7,755 nt of DNA from Hyphomicrobiales bacterium. Lineage in GTDB: Bacteria > Pseudomonadota > Alphaproteobacteria > Rhizobiales > Aestuariivirgaceae. The position numbers and the translations under genes are program-made. Numbering within the stretch: position 1 is the first letter of the stretch; every line of letters starts with the position of its first letter. The DNA is taken from contig JAHFPK010000128.1 in assembly GCA_023266715.1 (NCBI GenBank), positions 1 through 7,755 of the forward strand. The letters are read 5' to 3'. Of the stretch, positions 1 to 6,555 are shown piece after piece. Under the pieces are notes generated by a model. The model did no database searches. It was given only the letters and a program-made list of their open reading frames with translations, and had not been told where the DNA came from.

Positions 1-435
1 GTCATAGTCGGCAACCTTCGCCTCATCGAGATAGCGGTCGATCTTCAGCCAGCCGGCATTTTCCATCAGGCGGATGGCCATGACATGGGTTGCGGCAATG
101 GCGGGAAAACGCAGGCCGAGGCTCGGCGGAAATTCGCCGACGCGCGGGGCCACGATATGCACCATTGCGCCATGCTCGGTGAGCCAGCGCATGGAGCCCA
201 GGATTTCAACTTCCTCCACGCCATTGGTGCAGCAGATGGCGATCCGCTTGCCCATGAGCAGCTTGGGATCAGAGGCCGGATCGAAGAGGAAGTGATGAAG
301 TTCGCGGTTCAACTCGCCATCAGCGGTTGAGAGGAGCTCGGTTGAAATGGAGGGCACGGGCGAGGGCGACATGAATTGCTGGGCCCGGGCAAAGGAGGCA
401 TTCTGGGCGGACGCTGGATTATGGGGCTTGTTCAT
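1..435 (-). CDS. DJ-1/PfpI family protein, 5' part (C-terminus beyond window edge)
   Basis: The minus strand is open from an ATG at 435 to the window edge, giving 145 codons with no stop. Residues 1-60 are a polar N-terminal extension of unknown role. From about residue 62 the chain enters a DJ-1/PfpI (class I glutamine amidotransferase-like) fold. A first beta strand (GKRIAICCTNGVEEVEI) carries the Glu that aligns with the conserved Glu of DJ-1 (residue 77 here). A helix and a second strand follow (GAMVHIVAPR), and near the edge comes a segment like the family's 'D..LDEA..ADYD' that precedes the nucleophile-elbow strand. The catalytic Cys would lie beyond the window, so activity (protease, glyoxalase, chaperone or none) cannot be judged. 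The start is supported by AGGAG at 442-446, 6 nt upstream. It lies downstream of and co-directional with the EAL gene, with about 120 bp between them. No signal peptide is evident. The family call is fairly sure; the function is unknown. Confidence 0.75.
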   Translation of the reverse strand, partial: MNKPHNPASAQNASFARAQQFMSPSPVPSISTELLSTADGELNRELHHFLFDPASDPKLLMGKRIAICCTNGVEEVEILGSMRWLTEHGAMVHIVAPRVGEFPPSLGLRFPAIAATHVMAIRLMENAGWLKIDRYLDEAKVADYD

Positions 436-518
436 GGGGCGCTCCTGACTGCTGAGGATTGGGGGAGTTTTCTCAGGAATTGATTGGTCCGTCCAGTGAA
501 AACCAATTCTCACTTCAA

Positions 519-546
519 CCAGATTTTGGCTTTCGCTGGAATGACG
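519..546. repeat. Possible decayed copy of a dispersed palindromic repeat
   Basis: The minus strand here reads CCGTCATTCCAGCGAAAGC and then continues with a degraded second arm. This resembles one arm of the TCATTCC-GCGAAAGC-GGAAT type of intergenic palindromic repeat seen in many proteobacterial genomes. Only the first arm is well kept; the second has lost its pairing. It lies just past the stop codon of the EAL gene. The identification is by memory of the motif, and only one copy is seen in the window. Confidence 0.3.
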
Positions 547-555
547 GATTGGGCC

Positions 556-2583
556 TCAAACCGCTTCGGCCAGAGGCATTTCTTGATTGTCTGCCGCGGG
601 TTTGCGGAACTGCTCGTCAAGCGCCTTGATTGCAAGCCTCAGGCGCGACAGGCCTTCTTCCATCTCGGCGCTCTCGGGCGTGACAACCATATCGATGGGC
701 GTTGGCGGTGCGACCGGGAAATCCTGGGTGAAAACCTTGGTCACTTCAAGGGCGGCAGCGAGTTGATCGACGGTGTCCAGATTTTCGAAGCTGGTTTCTT
801 CCTTGCGCAACCACGGCAGTTCAAGGGCAACATCGCCAAAAAGGTTGCCCTGCATGAGATCGATCTTGCAATCCCGCAGGGCTTCCGCATCGTCTGCAGT
901 TTCCACCCATTCGGCGATGGTTTTCAGATTGAACTTGTGGCTAAGGTCGATGAGGGTCCGCACCAGATAATGATTGGCTGAATTCTGCTTGAGATCGCGG
1001 CAGAAGGAGCCATCGAGCTTGATGATATTGACCGGCAGGTCGCGCAGATTGCGGAATGAGGTAAAGCCCGCACCAAAATCGTCGATGGCGACGCTGCAGC
1101 CGATGCTGCGGAGCGCCTCAACGAAGTTGAAGGTTTCCCTAAGATCGCCCAAGGCAATCGTTTCGGTGATTTCAACGGTGAGCCGGTCGGCCACGGATTT
1201 GTTCGCGGTAATAATGTCGGTGAGTTGGGTAAACCAGCGCGGGTCCGTGGCGGTTAAGCCCGACACGTTCATGGCAAGTTTGGCCTGCGGATAATTATGC
1301 AGGGTTGAAATTGTCATCTGGGCAACGGTGCGATCAATGAGGCGGACCAGGCCCAGCTTTTCAGCAACCGGAATGAGATGGGCCGCGGCAATCAAATCAC
1401 CGCCCTCATCGGTCATGCGCAGCAGTGCTTCGTGCATCACAACCGCGCCGGTGGTGGCATCGACAATGGGCTGAAAGCCAAGCTTGAATTGATCGTCCTT
1501 CAGGCATTTCACAATTTCGGTGGCACACTTGGCATTCAAGCTGCGCTCAGCCATCCGTTTTGAGGAAGGACGATAGATGACGGAGCCATCGGAGGGCAGG
1601 CGCCTTGCTTCCGCGAGGGCTTCCTCAGCGCGGGCCATCGCGATATTGGCGTCGGGGGCATTTTTGGGAACAACAACAGCGCCAACGGAAAGCATGGCCC
1701 ACACGGGTCCGCGCTCGGTTTCAATGACGCTTTCACGGGCGATATCGACAAACCGGTTAACGGCGATCTGCAATTCCTCCTCATGGCAATTGTTCAGGAT
1801 GATGCCGAATTTGCTGCCGGAATAACGCGCGATGGCATCACCGGTGCGCACCACCTGGCGCAGGCGCTTGCCCAAGGCCACGATCACTTCATCGGCCACT
1901 TCAAAACCATAGGCTTCATTGACCACGGCCAGATTATTCACGGCGGCGATGAGGAAGGCACAATTGCTTTGCTCACGCGTGGCGGTTGAAATGGTTTCGC
2001 CAAGGGCCTCGGCGAGGCGGCCCCGGTTCATCATGCCGGTCAGGGGATCGCAGTTGCCGAGAAAACTCAAGTGCTGGTCACGGCTGTGACGGTCATCAAT
2101 CCGGCGGATGGCGCCGAAGACTTCCGCCGGCCTGCCATTCTTTCCGGCAAACCATTTGCCGCGGTCTTCAAGCCAGATGGCCCGCCTGCCATTTCGGCCA
2201 TCGGGGCGAAAAAGATATTCGATCTGGAAGGCAACACCATCGCCGTCGTTGGTGGCGTGGCTGCGCATGACGGTGTCGTAGCGGCTGGTGATATTGTCGC
2301 CATCGAGGAGATTGGCATAGGCGCGGCCAGAACCGGCAGCGTCGGGTTTGCATTCGAGGACAGCCGCCATATTGGGGCTCCACTGAATGATGTCGGTTTC
2401 GGTGACCCAGTGGTAGGTGGCTTCACCCACCGCTTCCACCGCGCGCTGGATGCGCTGCAAGACATCGGTATCGCTGACGTCATTAAAGTGGGCACCCAAT
2501 ACTTCAACCGGCGTTGTTTTCGGCGCCGAAAATCCTTCGGTCTGAAAGGTAAATGCCGATGGCGATTGGTCTTCGGTGCTCAA
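556..2583 (-). CDS. PAS-GGDEF-EAL protein: probable c-di-GMP phosphodiesterase with degenerate GGDEF
   Basis: A 675-residue cytoplasmic signalling protein with no membrane segment or signal peptide. Domains in order: a PAS-like domain at about 45-165, GGDEF at about 175-335, EAL at about 350-590, and an 85-residue tail of unknown role. The GGDEF domain keeps its DPLT motif (179-182) and an I-site-like RTGD (246-249). The signature itself is SGSKF (255-259), so the metal-binding Asp/Glu are Ser/Lys and cyclase activity is unlikely. The EAL domain looks competent. It has HEALLR (E385), N439 in the NVS motif, E471, the D501-D502 pair in DDFGAGF, K522, E558/E561 in AEWVET, and Q578. These match the residues that bind metal and substrate in active c-di-GMP phosphodiesterases. 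The likely role is hydrolysis of c-di-GMP to pGpG, with PAS and the dead GGDEF as sensors (inference). The start is TTG, chosen because GGAGG precedes it and the next in-frame Met is inside PAS (residue 72). Confidence 0.93.
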   Translation of the reverse strand: MSTEDQSPSAFTFQTEGFSAPKTTPVEVLGAHFNDVSDTDVLQRIQRAVEAVGEATYHWVTETDIIQWSPNMAAVLECKPDAAGSGRAYANLLDGDNITSRYDTVMRSHATNDGDGVAFQIEYLFRPDGRNGRRAIWLEDRGKWFAGKNGRPAEVFGAIRRIDDRHSRDQHLSFLGNCDPLTGMMNRGRLAEALGETISTATREQSNCAFLIAAVNNLAVVNEAYGFEVADEVIVALGKRLRQVVRTGDAIARYSGSKFGIILNNCHEEELQIAVNRFVDIARESVIETERGPVWAMLSVGAVVVPKNAPDANIAMARAEEALAEARRLPSDGSVIYRPSSKRMAERSLNAKCATEIVKCLKDDQFKLGFQPIVDATTGAVVMHEALLRMTDEGGDLIAAAHLIPVAEKLGLVRLIDRTVAQMTISTLHNYPQAKLAMNVSGLTATDPRWFTQLTDIITANKSVADRLTVEITETIALGDLRETFNFVEALRSIGCSVAIDDFGAGFTSFRNLRDLPVNIIKLDGSFCRDLKQNSANHYLVRTLIDLSHKFNLKTIAEWVETADDAEALRDCKIDLMQGNLFGDVALELPWLRKEETSFENLDTVDQLAAALEVTKVFTQDFPVAPPTPIDMVVTPESAEMEEGLSRLRLAIKALDEQFRKPAADNQEMPLAEAV

Positions 2584-2587
2584 AGGG

Positions 2588-2592
2588 CCTCC
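2588..2592 (-). promoter_or_regulatory. Ribosome binding site fixing the TTG start of the EAL gene
   Basis: On the minus strand, GGAGG sits 4 nt before TTG at 2583. An in-frame TAG lies a short way further upstream. No ATG or GTG is available between that stop and the PAS domain, so TTG is the only sensible start. Confidence 0.65.
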
Positions 2593-2701
2593 AAGAGCGG
2601 ATAAATTGAATGCCGCAACCTAGCTGAGCAATCGTAAACAAGTGCGAAAAATCTGTGATTAATTTGCCGGTAACTATTGATGGGCGCTCCGGCGCAAGAT
2701 G

Positions 2702-4279
2702 CTAATATCCCAAGGCAAAACCGTCTTTGCGGTGGTCCGAGCCGCCAATCAAAAGGCCCTGGGCATGGTCAATCACAATGGCCTGGCCGCCGCCGAGGGG
2801 TTCGCCCGCGGCCACGACGCGGTGGCCCTTGGCTGCGAGGCCGGCGATGATGGAGGCGGGGACGGTGCTTTCAACCAGCACGCTCTCCCCTTGTGGAAAG
2901 AGCCGGGGAAAATCCAGTGCTGCTTGCGGGTCCATGCCGTAGATATAGCGGTTCGCCACCACATTGACCTGGCCCATGGGCTGAAAGTCACCGCCCATGA
3001 CGCCAAAACTCATGTCGATCTTGCCATCTTTCTTGGCCATGGCCGGAATGAGCGTGTGAAGGGGTCGTTTGGACGGGGCAATGCAATTGGGATGGCCAAT
3101 CTGCGTGGTGAAACCCTTCCCGCGATTCTGCAGCGTGATGCCGGACTTTGGCGTGATGATGCCAGAACCAAAATCAAAATATATGGAATTGATGAAGGAG
3201 ATGCTGAGGCGGTTCTTGTCGACAACGCTGAGATAGACCGTATCGGAGCTTGGCAGGGAGACGCTGGCATCGGTGGCGCGGTTCATGTCGATGAGGCTTG
3301 CCAGCCTTTGCGAAGTTTCCTGGCTCAGAAGTTCGCTCACGGGCACATAGGCGAGGTCGGGATCAGCGATGTGCCGGTTGCGCAGAACCCAGGCGAGTTT
3401 CAGGGCTTCGATTTCAAGGTGGCGGCGCTCGGGGCTTTCCGGCTCAAAGCGACGCAGGCCGAAATGTTTCAGAATGTTTAACGTGATGAGAACCGTGAGG
3501 CCCTGGCCATTGGGGGGAATTTCGAAAATGTCATGGTCGGCGAAATGGGTTGCTATGGGCTTCACCCAGGTCGATTCGGTTTTTGCAAGATCTTCCTCAG
3601 TAAGCAGTCCACCGCGTGCCGCTAAATGCTTCACGATTTCTGTGGCGATTTCGCCTTCATAGAATCCGGCGCGGCCATGCCTGGCAATATGTTTCAGGGT
3701 TTTTGCCAAGGCGGGATAGGCCATGACCTCACCCAAACGGGGCGCGCGGCCATTTTTCAGATAGTGCTTTGCGCCACCTTCATCGGCAGCAAGCAGGGCT
3801 TCGTTTTCTTGCCAATCCCTTGCCACGCGCGGCGTGGTGGGCACGCCCTGCTCCGCCAGTTCGATGGCTGGTTTCAATGCCTCGGCCAAAGTGATGGTGC
3901 CTTCTTCTTTCAGCAGTTGGTCCCAGGCATCGATGGCGCCGGGCACGGTGACGGCATGAACGCTTTGCGGCGCAATTTCCGTGAGGCCTGAGGCCTTCAG
4001 CCAATCGGCATCGGCTTTGGCGCTTGAACGCCCTGAGCCATTGAGGCCGAGCACCGTGCCATTGGGCTTGCCGATCAGCGCGAAGCAATCGCCGCCAATG
4101 CCGGTCATGTGGGGTTCAGTGAGACAGAGAATGGCGGAAGCGGCGATGGCGGCATCGACTGCGTTGCCTCCGGCGCGCAGGACATCAACAGCGGCAAGGG
4201 TTGCAAGCGGAGATGAAGTGGCCGCCATGCCATTGGTGCCCAAGGCTACTGATCTGCCGGGGTGGTCGAAATTTCTCAT
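2702..4279 (-). CDS. Gamma-glutamyltransferase / glutathione hydrolase, YwrD type
   Basis: An Ntn-hydrolase of the gamma-glutamyltransferase family, 525 residues from the chosen ATG. These enzymes self-cleave in front of a Thr that becomes the nucleophile, then hydrolyse or transfer the gamma-glutamyl group of glutathione and similar compounds. The predicted cleavage/nucleophile Thr is T347 in DTVYLSVVD, followed by the family's small-subunit start (SFINSIYFDFGSGI, then LQNRG). R84 in NGSGRSSAK corresponds to the substrate-carboxylate Arg, and GVMGGDFQP (426-434) to the glycine pair forming the oxyanion hole. The GIGGDCFAL, LNGSGR and GVMGGDFQP motifs place it nearer Bacillus YwrD than periplasmic E. 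coli Ggt. No signal peptide is present, so it should act in the cytoplasm, whereas classical Ggt is exported. The frame stays open to an ATG at 4513, but that extension is not family-like and would overlap the start of divergent fhs. ATG 4279 has GAGG 9 nt upstream and begins directly before the conserved domain. Whether it uses glutathione is not shown by sequence. Confidence 0.92.
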   Translation of the reverse strand: MRNFDHPGRSVALGTNGMAATSSPLATLAAVDVLRAGGNAVDAAIAASAILCLTEPHMTGIGGDCFALIGKPNGTVLGLNGSGRSSAKADADWLKASGLTEIAPQSVHAVTVPGAIDAWDQLLKEEGTITLAEALKPAIELAEQGVPTTPRVARDWQENEALLAADEGGAKHYLKNGRAPRLGEVMAYPALAKTLKHIARHGRAGFYEGEIATEIVKHLAARGGLLTEEDLAKTESTWVKPIATHFADHDIFEIPPNGQGLTVLITLNILKHFGLRRFEPESPERRHLEIEALKLAWVLRNRHIADPDLAYVPVSELLSQETSQRLASLIDMNRATDASVSLPSSDTVYLSVVDKNRLSISFINSIYFDFGSGIITPKSGITLQNRGKGFTTQIGHPNCIAPSKRPLHTLIPAMAKKDGKIDMSFGVMGGDFQPMGQVNVVANRYIYGMDPQAALDFPRLFPQGESVLVESTVPASIIAGLAAKGHRVVAAGEPLGGGQAIVIDHAQGLLIGGSDHRKDGFALGY

Positions 4280-4344
4280 TTGTTGAGGCCTCGTAATTGT
4301 CTCAGAAATGTCGCAAGCAGCATCGCATCCTGATGATGGATATT

Positions 4345-4370
4345 GCAAGAAAGCCGGAAATCGTTCTTGC
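4345..4370. repeat. Inverted repeat, 7-bp arms, 12-nt spacer
   Basis: GCAAGAA (4345-4351) and its exact reverse complement TTCTTGC (4364-4370) flank 12 bases. Arm centres are 19 bp apart, close to two helical turns, which would suit a dimeric regulator. It could also form a small RNA hairpin if transcribed. It lies about 100-125 bp before fhs and 66-91 bp before the transferase gene. No regulator can be named. Confidence 0.4.
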
Positions 4371-4376
4371 CGCAGT

Positions 4377-4392
4377 TTGGCGCTCCTGCCAA
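4377..4392. repeat. Palindromic operator-like site TTGGC-N6-GCCAA
   Basis: TTGGC (4377-4381) and GCCAA (4388-4392) are perfect complements around six bases. The site starts 6 bp after the end of the neighbouring longer inverted repeat, in the middle of the divergent promoter region. The form is that of a binding site for a dimeric transcription factor. The factor is unknown, and a 5-bp arm can arise by chance. Confidence 0.35.
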
Positions 4393-4470
4393 CAGAACTA
4401 GACAACCGGGACGGAATGTGCTGTTTCCCATCATGAATAATATTTTCTCTTAAGGAAGGATGACCTGACC

Positions 4471-6150
4471 ATGGCCACGGTAAAGAGCGATATTGAAATT
4501 GCTCGGGAAGCAAAAATGAAGCCGATCATGGAGATTGGGAAGTCCCTGGGGATTCCAGAGAAGGACCTCATTCCCTATGGCCATACCAAGGCGAAGGTGC
4601 ATCTTGATTATATCAGCAGCCTTTCATCCAAGAAGGACGGCAAGCTGATCCTGGTGACGGCGATCAATCCAACACCGGCGGGCGAAGGCAAGACGACAAC
4701 GACCGTTGGCCTGGGTGACGGGCTGAACCGTATCGGCAAGAAAGCCATGGTTTGCCTGCGCGAACCCTCGCTTGGCCCCTGCTTTGGCATGAAGGGCGGT
4801 GCGGCGGGCGGCGGCTATGCCCAGATCGTTCCGATGGAAGATATCAACCTGCATTTCACCGGCGACTTTCACGCCATTACCTCGGCCCATAATCTGCTTT
4901 CGGCGATGATCGACAATCATATCTATTGGGGCAATGACCTTGGCATTGATACGCGGCGCGTAGCTTGGCGCCGGGTGATGGACATGAATGACCGGGCTTT
5001 GCGCGAGATCGTGTGTTCGCTTGGCGGGGTTGCCAATGGCTATCCGCGCGAGGCCGGCTTTGACATTACGGTTGCCTCGGAAATCATGGCGATCCTTTGT
5101 TTGTCGACCTCAATTGAGGATCTGGAACGGCGCATCGGGCAAATCGTTATAGCGGCCAAGCGCGACAAGGGACAAATCCTTGCGAAAGATATCAAAGCGC
5201 CGGGTGCCATGACAGTGCTCCTGAAAGACGCGCTGATGCCGAACCTGGTGCAGACGCTGGAAAACAATCCGGCCTTTGTGCACGGCGGACCTTTTGCGAA
5301 TATTGCCCATGGCTGCAATTCGGTGATGGCCACCAAGGCGGGCTTGAAGCTCGCGGATTACGTGGTGACCGAAGCAGGCTTCGGGGCTGATCTCGGCGCT
5401 GAAAAATTCTTTGACATCAAGTGCCGCAAGGCGGGGCTTACCCCTGCAGCAACGGTGATCGTTGCAACCATCCGAGCACTGAAGATGCATGGCGGCGTGC
5501 CTAAGGAAGAGCTGAAGAAAGAAAATGCCGAAGCCCTCAAGAAGGGTCTGGTCAATCTTGGCCGCCACATCGAGAACATGAAAAAGTTTGGTGTGCCGAT
5601 TGCGGTTGCCATCAATCATTTCGTGACCGATACGGACGTGGAAGTGGACGTCATCCGGAGCTTTTGCAAGGAGCATGGCGTCGAAGCCTTCAAATGCATG
5701 CACTGGGCCGAAGGCAGCAAGGGCGTTGAAGCGCTCGCCAAGCATGTTGCAGAGCTTGCTGACAAAGGGTTTTCACAGTTCAAACCCATTTACGGGGAAG
5801 AAATGCCGCTGTGGGAGAAGATCAAGACCATTGCGCGCGAAATCTACCGCGCCGATGATATTGTGGCCGACAAGTCGGTGCGCGACCAGCTCAGGTCTTA
5901 CGAGTCGCACGGCTATGGCAAGTTCCCGATCTGCATGGCCAAGACGCAATATTCCTTCTCGACCGACCCCAACCTGAAGGGCGCGCCTTCCAATCATATC
6001 GTTCCCATCCGCGAGGTCAGGCTTTCGGCGGGAGCGGAATTCATTGTGGTGGTGTGCGGTGACATCATGACCATGCCGGGACTTCCGAAAGTGCCATCGG
6101 CGGAAGTCATCGGCCTTGATGCAAAAGGGCAGATCGCCGGGCTGTTCTGA
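4471..6150 (+). CDS. fhs: Formate-tetrahydrofolate ligase (10-formyl-THF synthetase)
   Basis: A full-length 559-residue ligase that joins formate to tetrahydrofolate at the cost of ATP, giving 10-formyl-THF for purine synthesis, formylation of initiator tRNA and one-carbon flow. It acts in the cytoplasm, as a tetramer in known relatives. Hallmarks are clear: YGHTKAKV near residue 36, the ATP-binding loop TPAGEGKTTT (68-77), REPSLGPCFG, the family signature GMKGGAAGGGY (106-116), FTGDFHAITSAHNL (129-142), TEAGFGADLGAEKFFDIKCR, and the second signature VATIRALKMHGG. The C-terminus PGLPKVPSAEVIGLD ending in GLF is typical. ATG 4471 follows AAGGAAGGA and gives the usual N-terminus (KSDIEIAREAKMKPI). 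No other folate gene is nearby, so it appears to be transcribed alone. The stop is only 10 bp from the stop of the convergent small gene. Its last 13 codons are repeated 541 bp downstream. Confidence 0.98.
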   Translation: MATVKSDIEIAREAKMKPIMEIGKSLGIPEKDLIPYGHTKAKVHLDYISSLSSKKDGKLILVTAINPTPAGEGKTTTTVGLGDGLNRIGKKAMVCLREPSLGPCFGMKGGAAGGGYAQIVPMEDINLHFTGDFHAITSAHNLLSAMIDNHIYWGNDLGIDTRRVAWRRVMDMNDRALREIVCSLGGVANGYPREAGFDITVASEIMAILCLSTSIEDLERRIGQIVIAAKRDKGQILAKDIKAPGAMTVLLKDALMPNLVQTLENNPAFVHGGPFANIAHGCNSVMATKAGLKLADYVVTEAGFGADLGAEKFFDIKCRKAGLTPAATVIVATIRALKMHGGVPKEELKKENAEALKKGLVNLGRHIENMKKFGVPIAVAINHFVTDTDVEVDVIRSFCKEHGVEAFKCMHWAEGSKGVEALAKHVAELADKGFSQFKPIYGEEMPLWEKIKTIAREIYRADDIVADKSVRDQLRSYESHGYGKFPICMAKTQYSFSTDPNLKGAPSNHIVPIREVRLSAGAEFIVVVCGDIMTMPGLPKVPSAEVIGLDAKGQIAGLF

Positions 6151-6152
6151 GC
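6112..6152 (+). repeat. 41-bp direct repeat, copy 1 (3' end of fhs)
   Basis: This segment covers the last codons and stop of fhs (GLDAKGQIAGLF, stop) plus two bases. It matches 6653-6693 at 38 of 41 positions without gaps. The mismatches are AA/CG at 6125-6126 and C/T at 6147. After a 1-bp offset the short string CGCCTTA also recurs (6157-6163 and 6699-6705). Upstream of 6112 the two regions stop resembling each other abruptly. Confidence 0.95.
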
Positions 6153-6160
6153 CCCGCGCC

Positions 6161-6544
6161 TTAACTCCTGGCGTTCATCTTGCGGATGCGGCGGGCGAGG
6201 GTGCGCATGACCATAACGGAAAAATGCGGCACCTTGGCCACCAGCTGGAGAAATTTCTTCTCATCGAGCATGACCACAGTCACATCGGTAAGCGCAAGGA
6301 TTTCGGCACTGCGCGTGGATTGGTCTATGAGTGCCATTTCACCAAAAATGCCACCCTCGCCAATTTCCTCGACCGTAACGCCATTCAGCCTGACGGCCAC
6401 TGAACCGCTGCGTATGATATACATGGCTGCTCCAGTGCTGCCTTCCGCCAGGACAAGCTGCCCGGCAGCAATGGACATTTCAGGAAAGTCGAGATCCTTG
6501 AATATGCGAAAGTCGAGTACGCGTTCCTTGGCTGGGCTGGTCAC
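6161..6544 (-). CDS. Stand-alone cyclic-nucleotide-binding domain protein (Crp-like fold, no HTH)
   Basis: A 127-residue protein consisting of little more than one cNMP-binding beta-roll. The phosphate-binding cassette is well kept: GGIFGEMALIDQSTRSA (about 64-80), with the conserved Glu (E69) that contacts ribose and Arg (R78) that contacts the cyclic phosphate. Binding of cAMP or cGMP is therefore plausible. Earlier glycines (AAGQLVLAEGSTGAAMYII and RSGSVAV) fit the beta-roll. The chain ends after the C-helix (RTLARRIRKMNARS) with no helix-turn-helix, so it is not a Crp-type transcription factor by itself. It more likely acts through a protein partner (inference). The start chosen is GTG 6544, because AGGAGG lies 5 nt upstream (6550-6555). 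The frame is also open to ATG 6571, which would add nine residues including the ribosome-binding-site codons. It converges on fhs, and its 3' end touches repeat copy 1. No signal peptide or membrane segment. Confidence 0.85.
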   Translation of the reverse strand: MTSPAKERVLDFRIFKDLDFPEMSIAAGQLVLAEGSTGAAMYIIRSGSVAVRLNGVTVEEIGEGGIFGEMALIDQSTRSAEILALTDVTVVMLDEKKFLQLVAKVPHFSVMVMRTLARRIRKMNARS

Positions 6545-6549
6545 GAGTT

Positions 6550-6555
6550 CCTCCT
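6550..6555 (-). promoter_or_regulatory. Strong ribosome binding site deciding the GTG start
   Basis: AGGAGG on the minus strand, 5 nt before GTG 6544, is a full match to the anti-Shine-Dalgarno. The in-frame ATG at 6571 has only GGAAG in front of it. This favours the 127-residue form over the 136-residue form. Confidence 0.65.

Larger units (their letters stand above)
4280..4470. promoter_or_regulatory. Divergent intergenic region with promoters for the transferase gene and fhs
   Basis: This 191-bp gap separates two genes that start in opposite directions, so both promoters must lie here unless a gene is read from further away. I find no convincing -35/-10 pair in either direction. I also find no match to the ZTP (pfl) riboswitch that precedes fhs in some bacteria. 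It holds two neighbouring inverted repeats (4345-4370 and 4377-4392), described separately. The fhs ribosome binding site is AAGGAAGGA at 4452-4460, 10 nt before ATG 4471. Confidence 0.6.

Noticed and set aside
483..507. ATTGGT-N13-ACCAAT inverted repeat upstream of the DJ-1/PfpI gene
   Set aside because: A perfect 6-bp arm pair with a 13-nt spacer is expected by chance. No T-run makes it a terminator, and no promoter elements align with it.
2071..2604. Long plus-strand frame of 177 codons opposite the EAL gene, and similar frames at 484-981 and 2699-3481
   Set aside because: They lie antisense to strongly supported genes, show no family resemblance, and are explained by the codon bias of the opposite strand.
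2680..2701. GCGC-loop-GCGC hairpin after the transferase stop as a terminator
   Set aside because: The stem is only 4 bp and no T-run follows on the minus strand.
4280..4470. ZTP (pfl) or other folate-related riboswitch in front of fhs
   Set aside because: I looked for the conserved pfl core and found no match. The spacer between the inverted repeats and the fhs ribosome binding site is also short.
4280..4513. N-terminal extension of the gamma-glutamyltransferase frame to an ATG at 4513
   Set aside because: The 78 extra residues are not family-like or a signal peptide, and they overlap the start of divergent fhs. ATG 4279 has its own ribosome binding site and begins at the conserved domain.
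5110..5745. 211-codon minus-strand frame inside fhs
   Set aside because: It is a shadow of the fhs coding sequence with no recognisable protein features.
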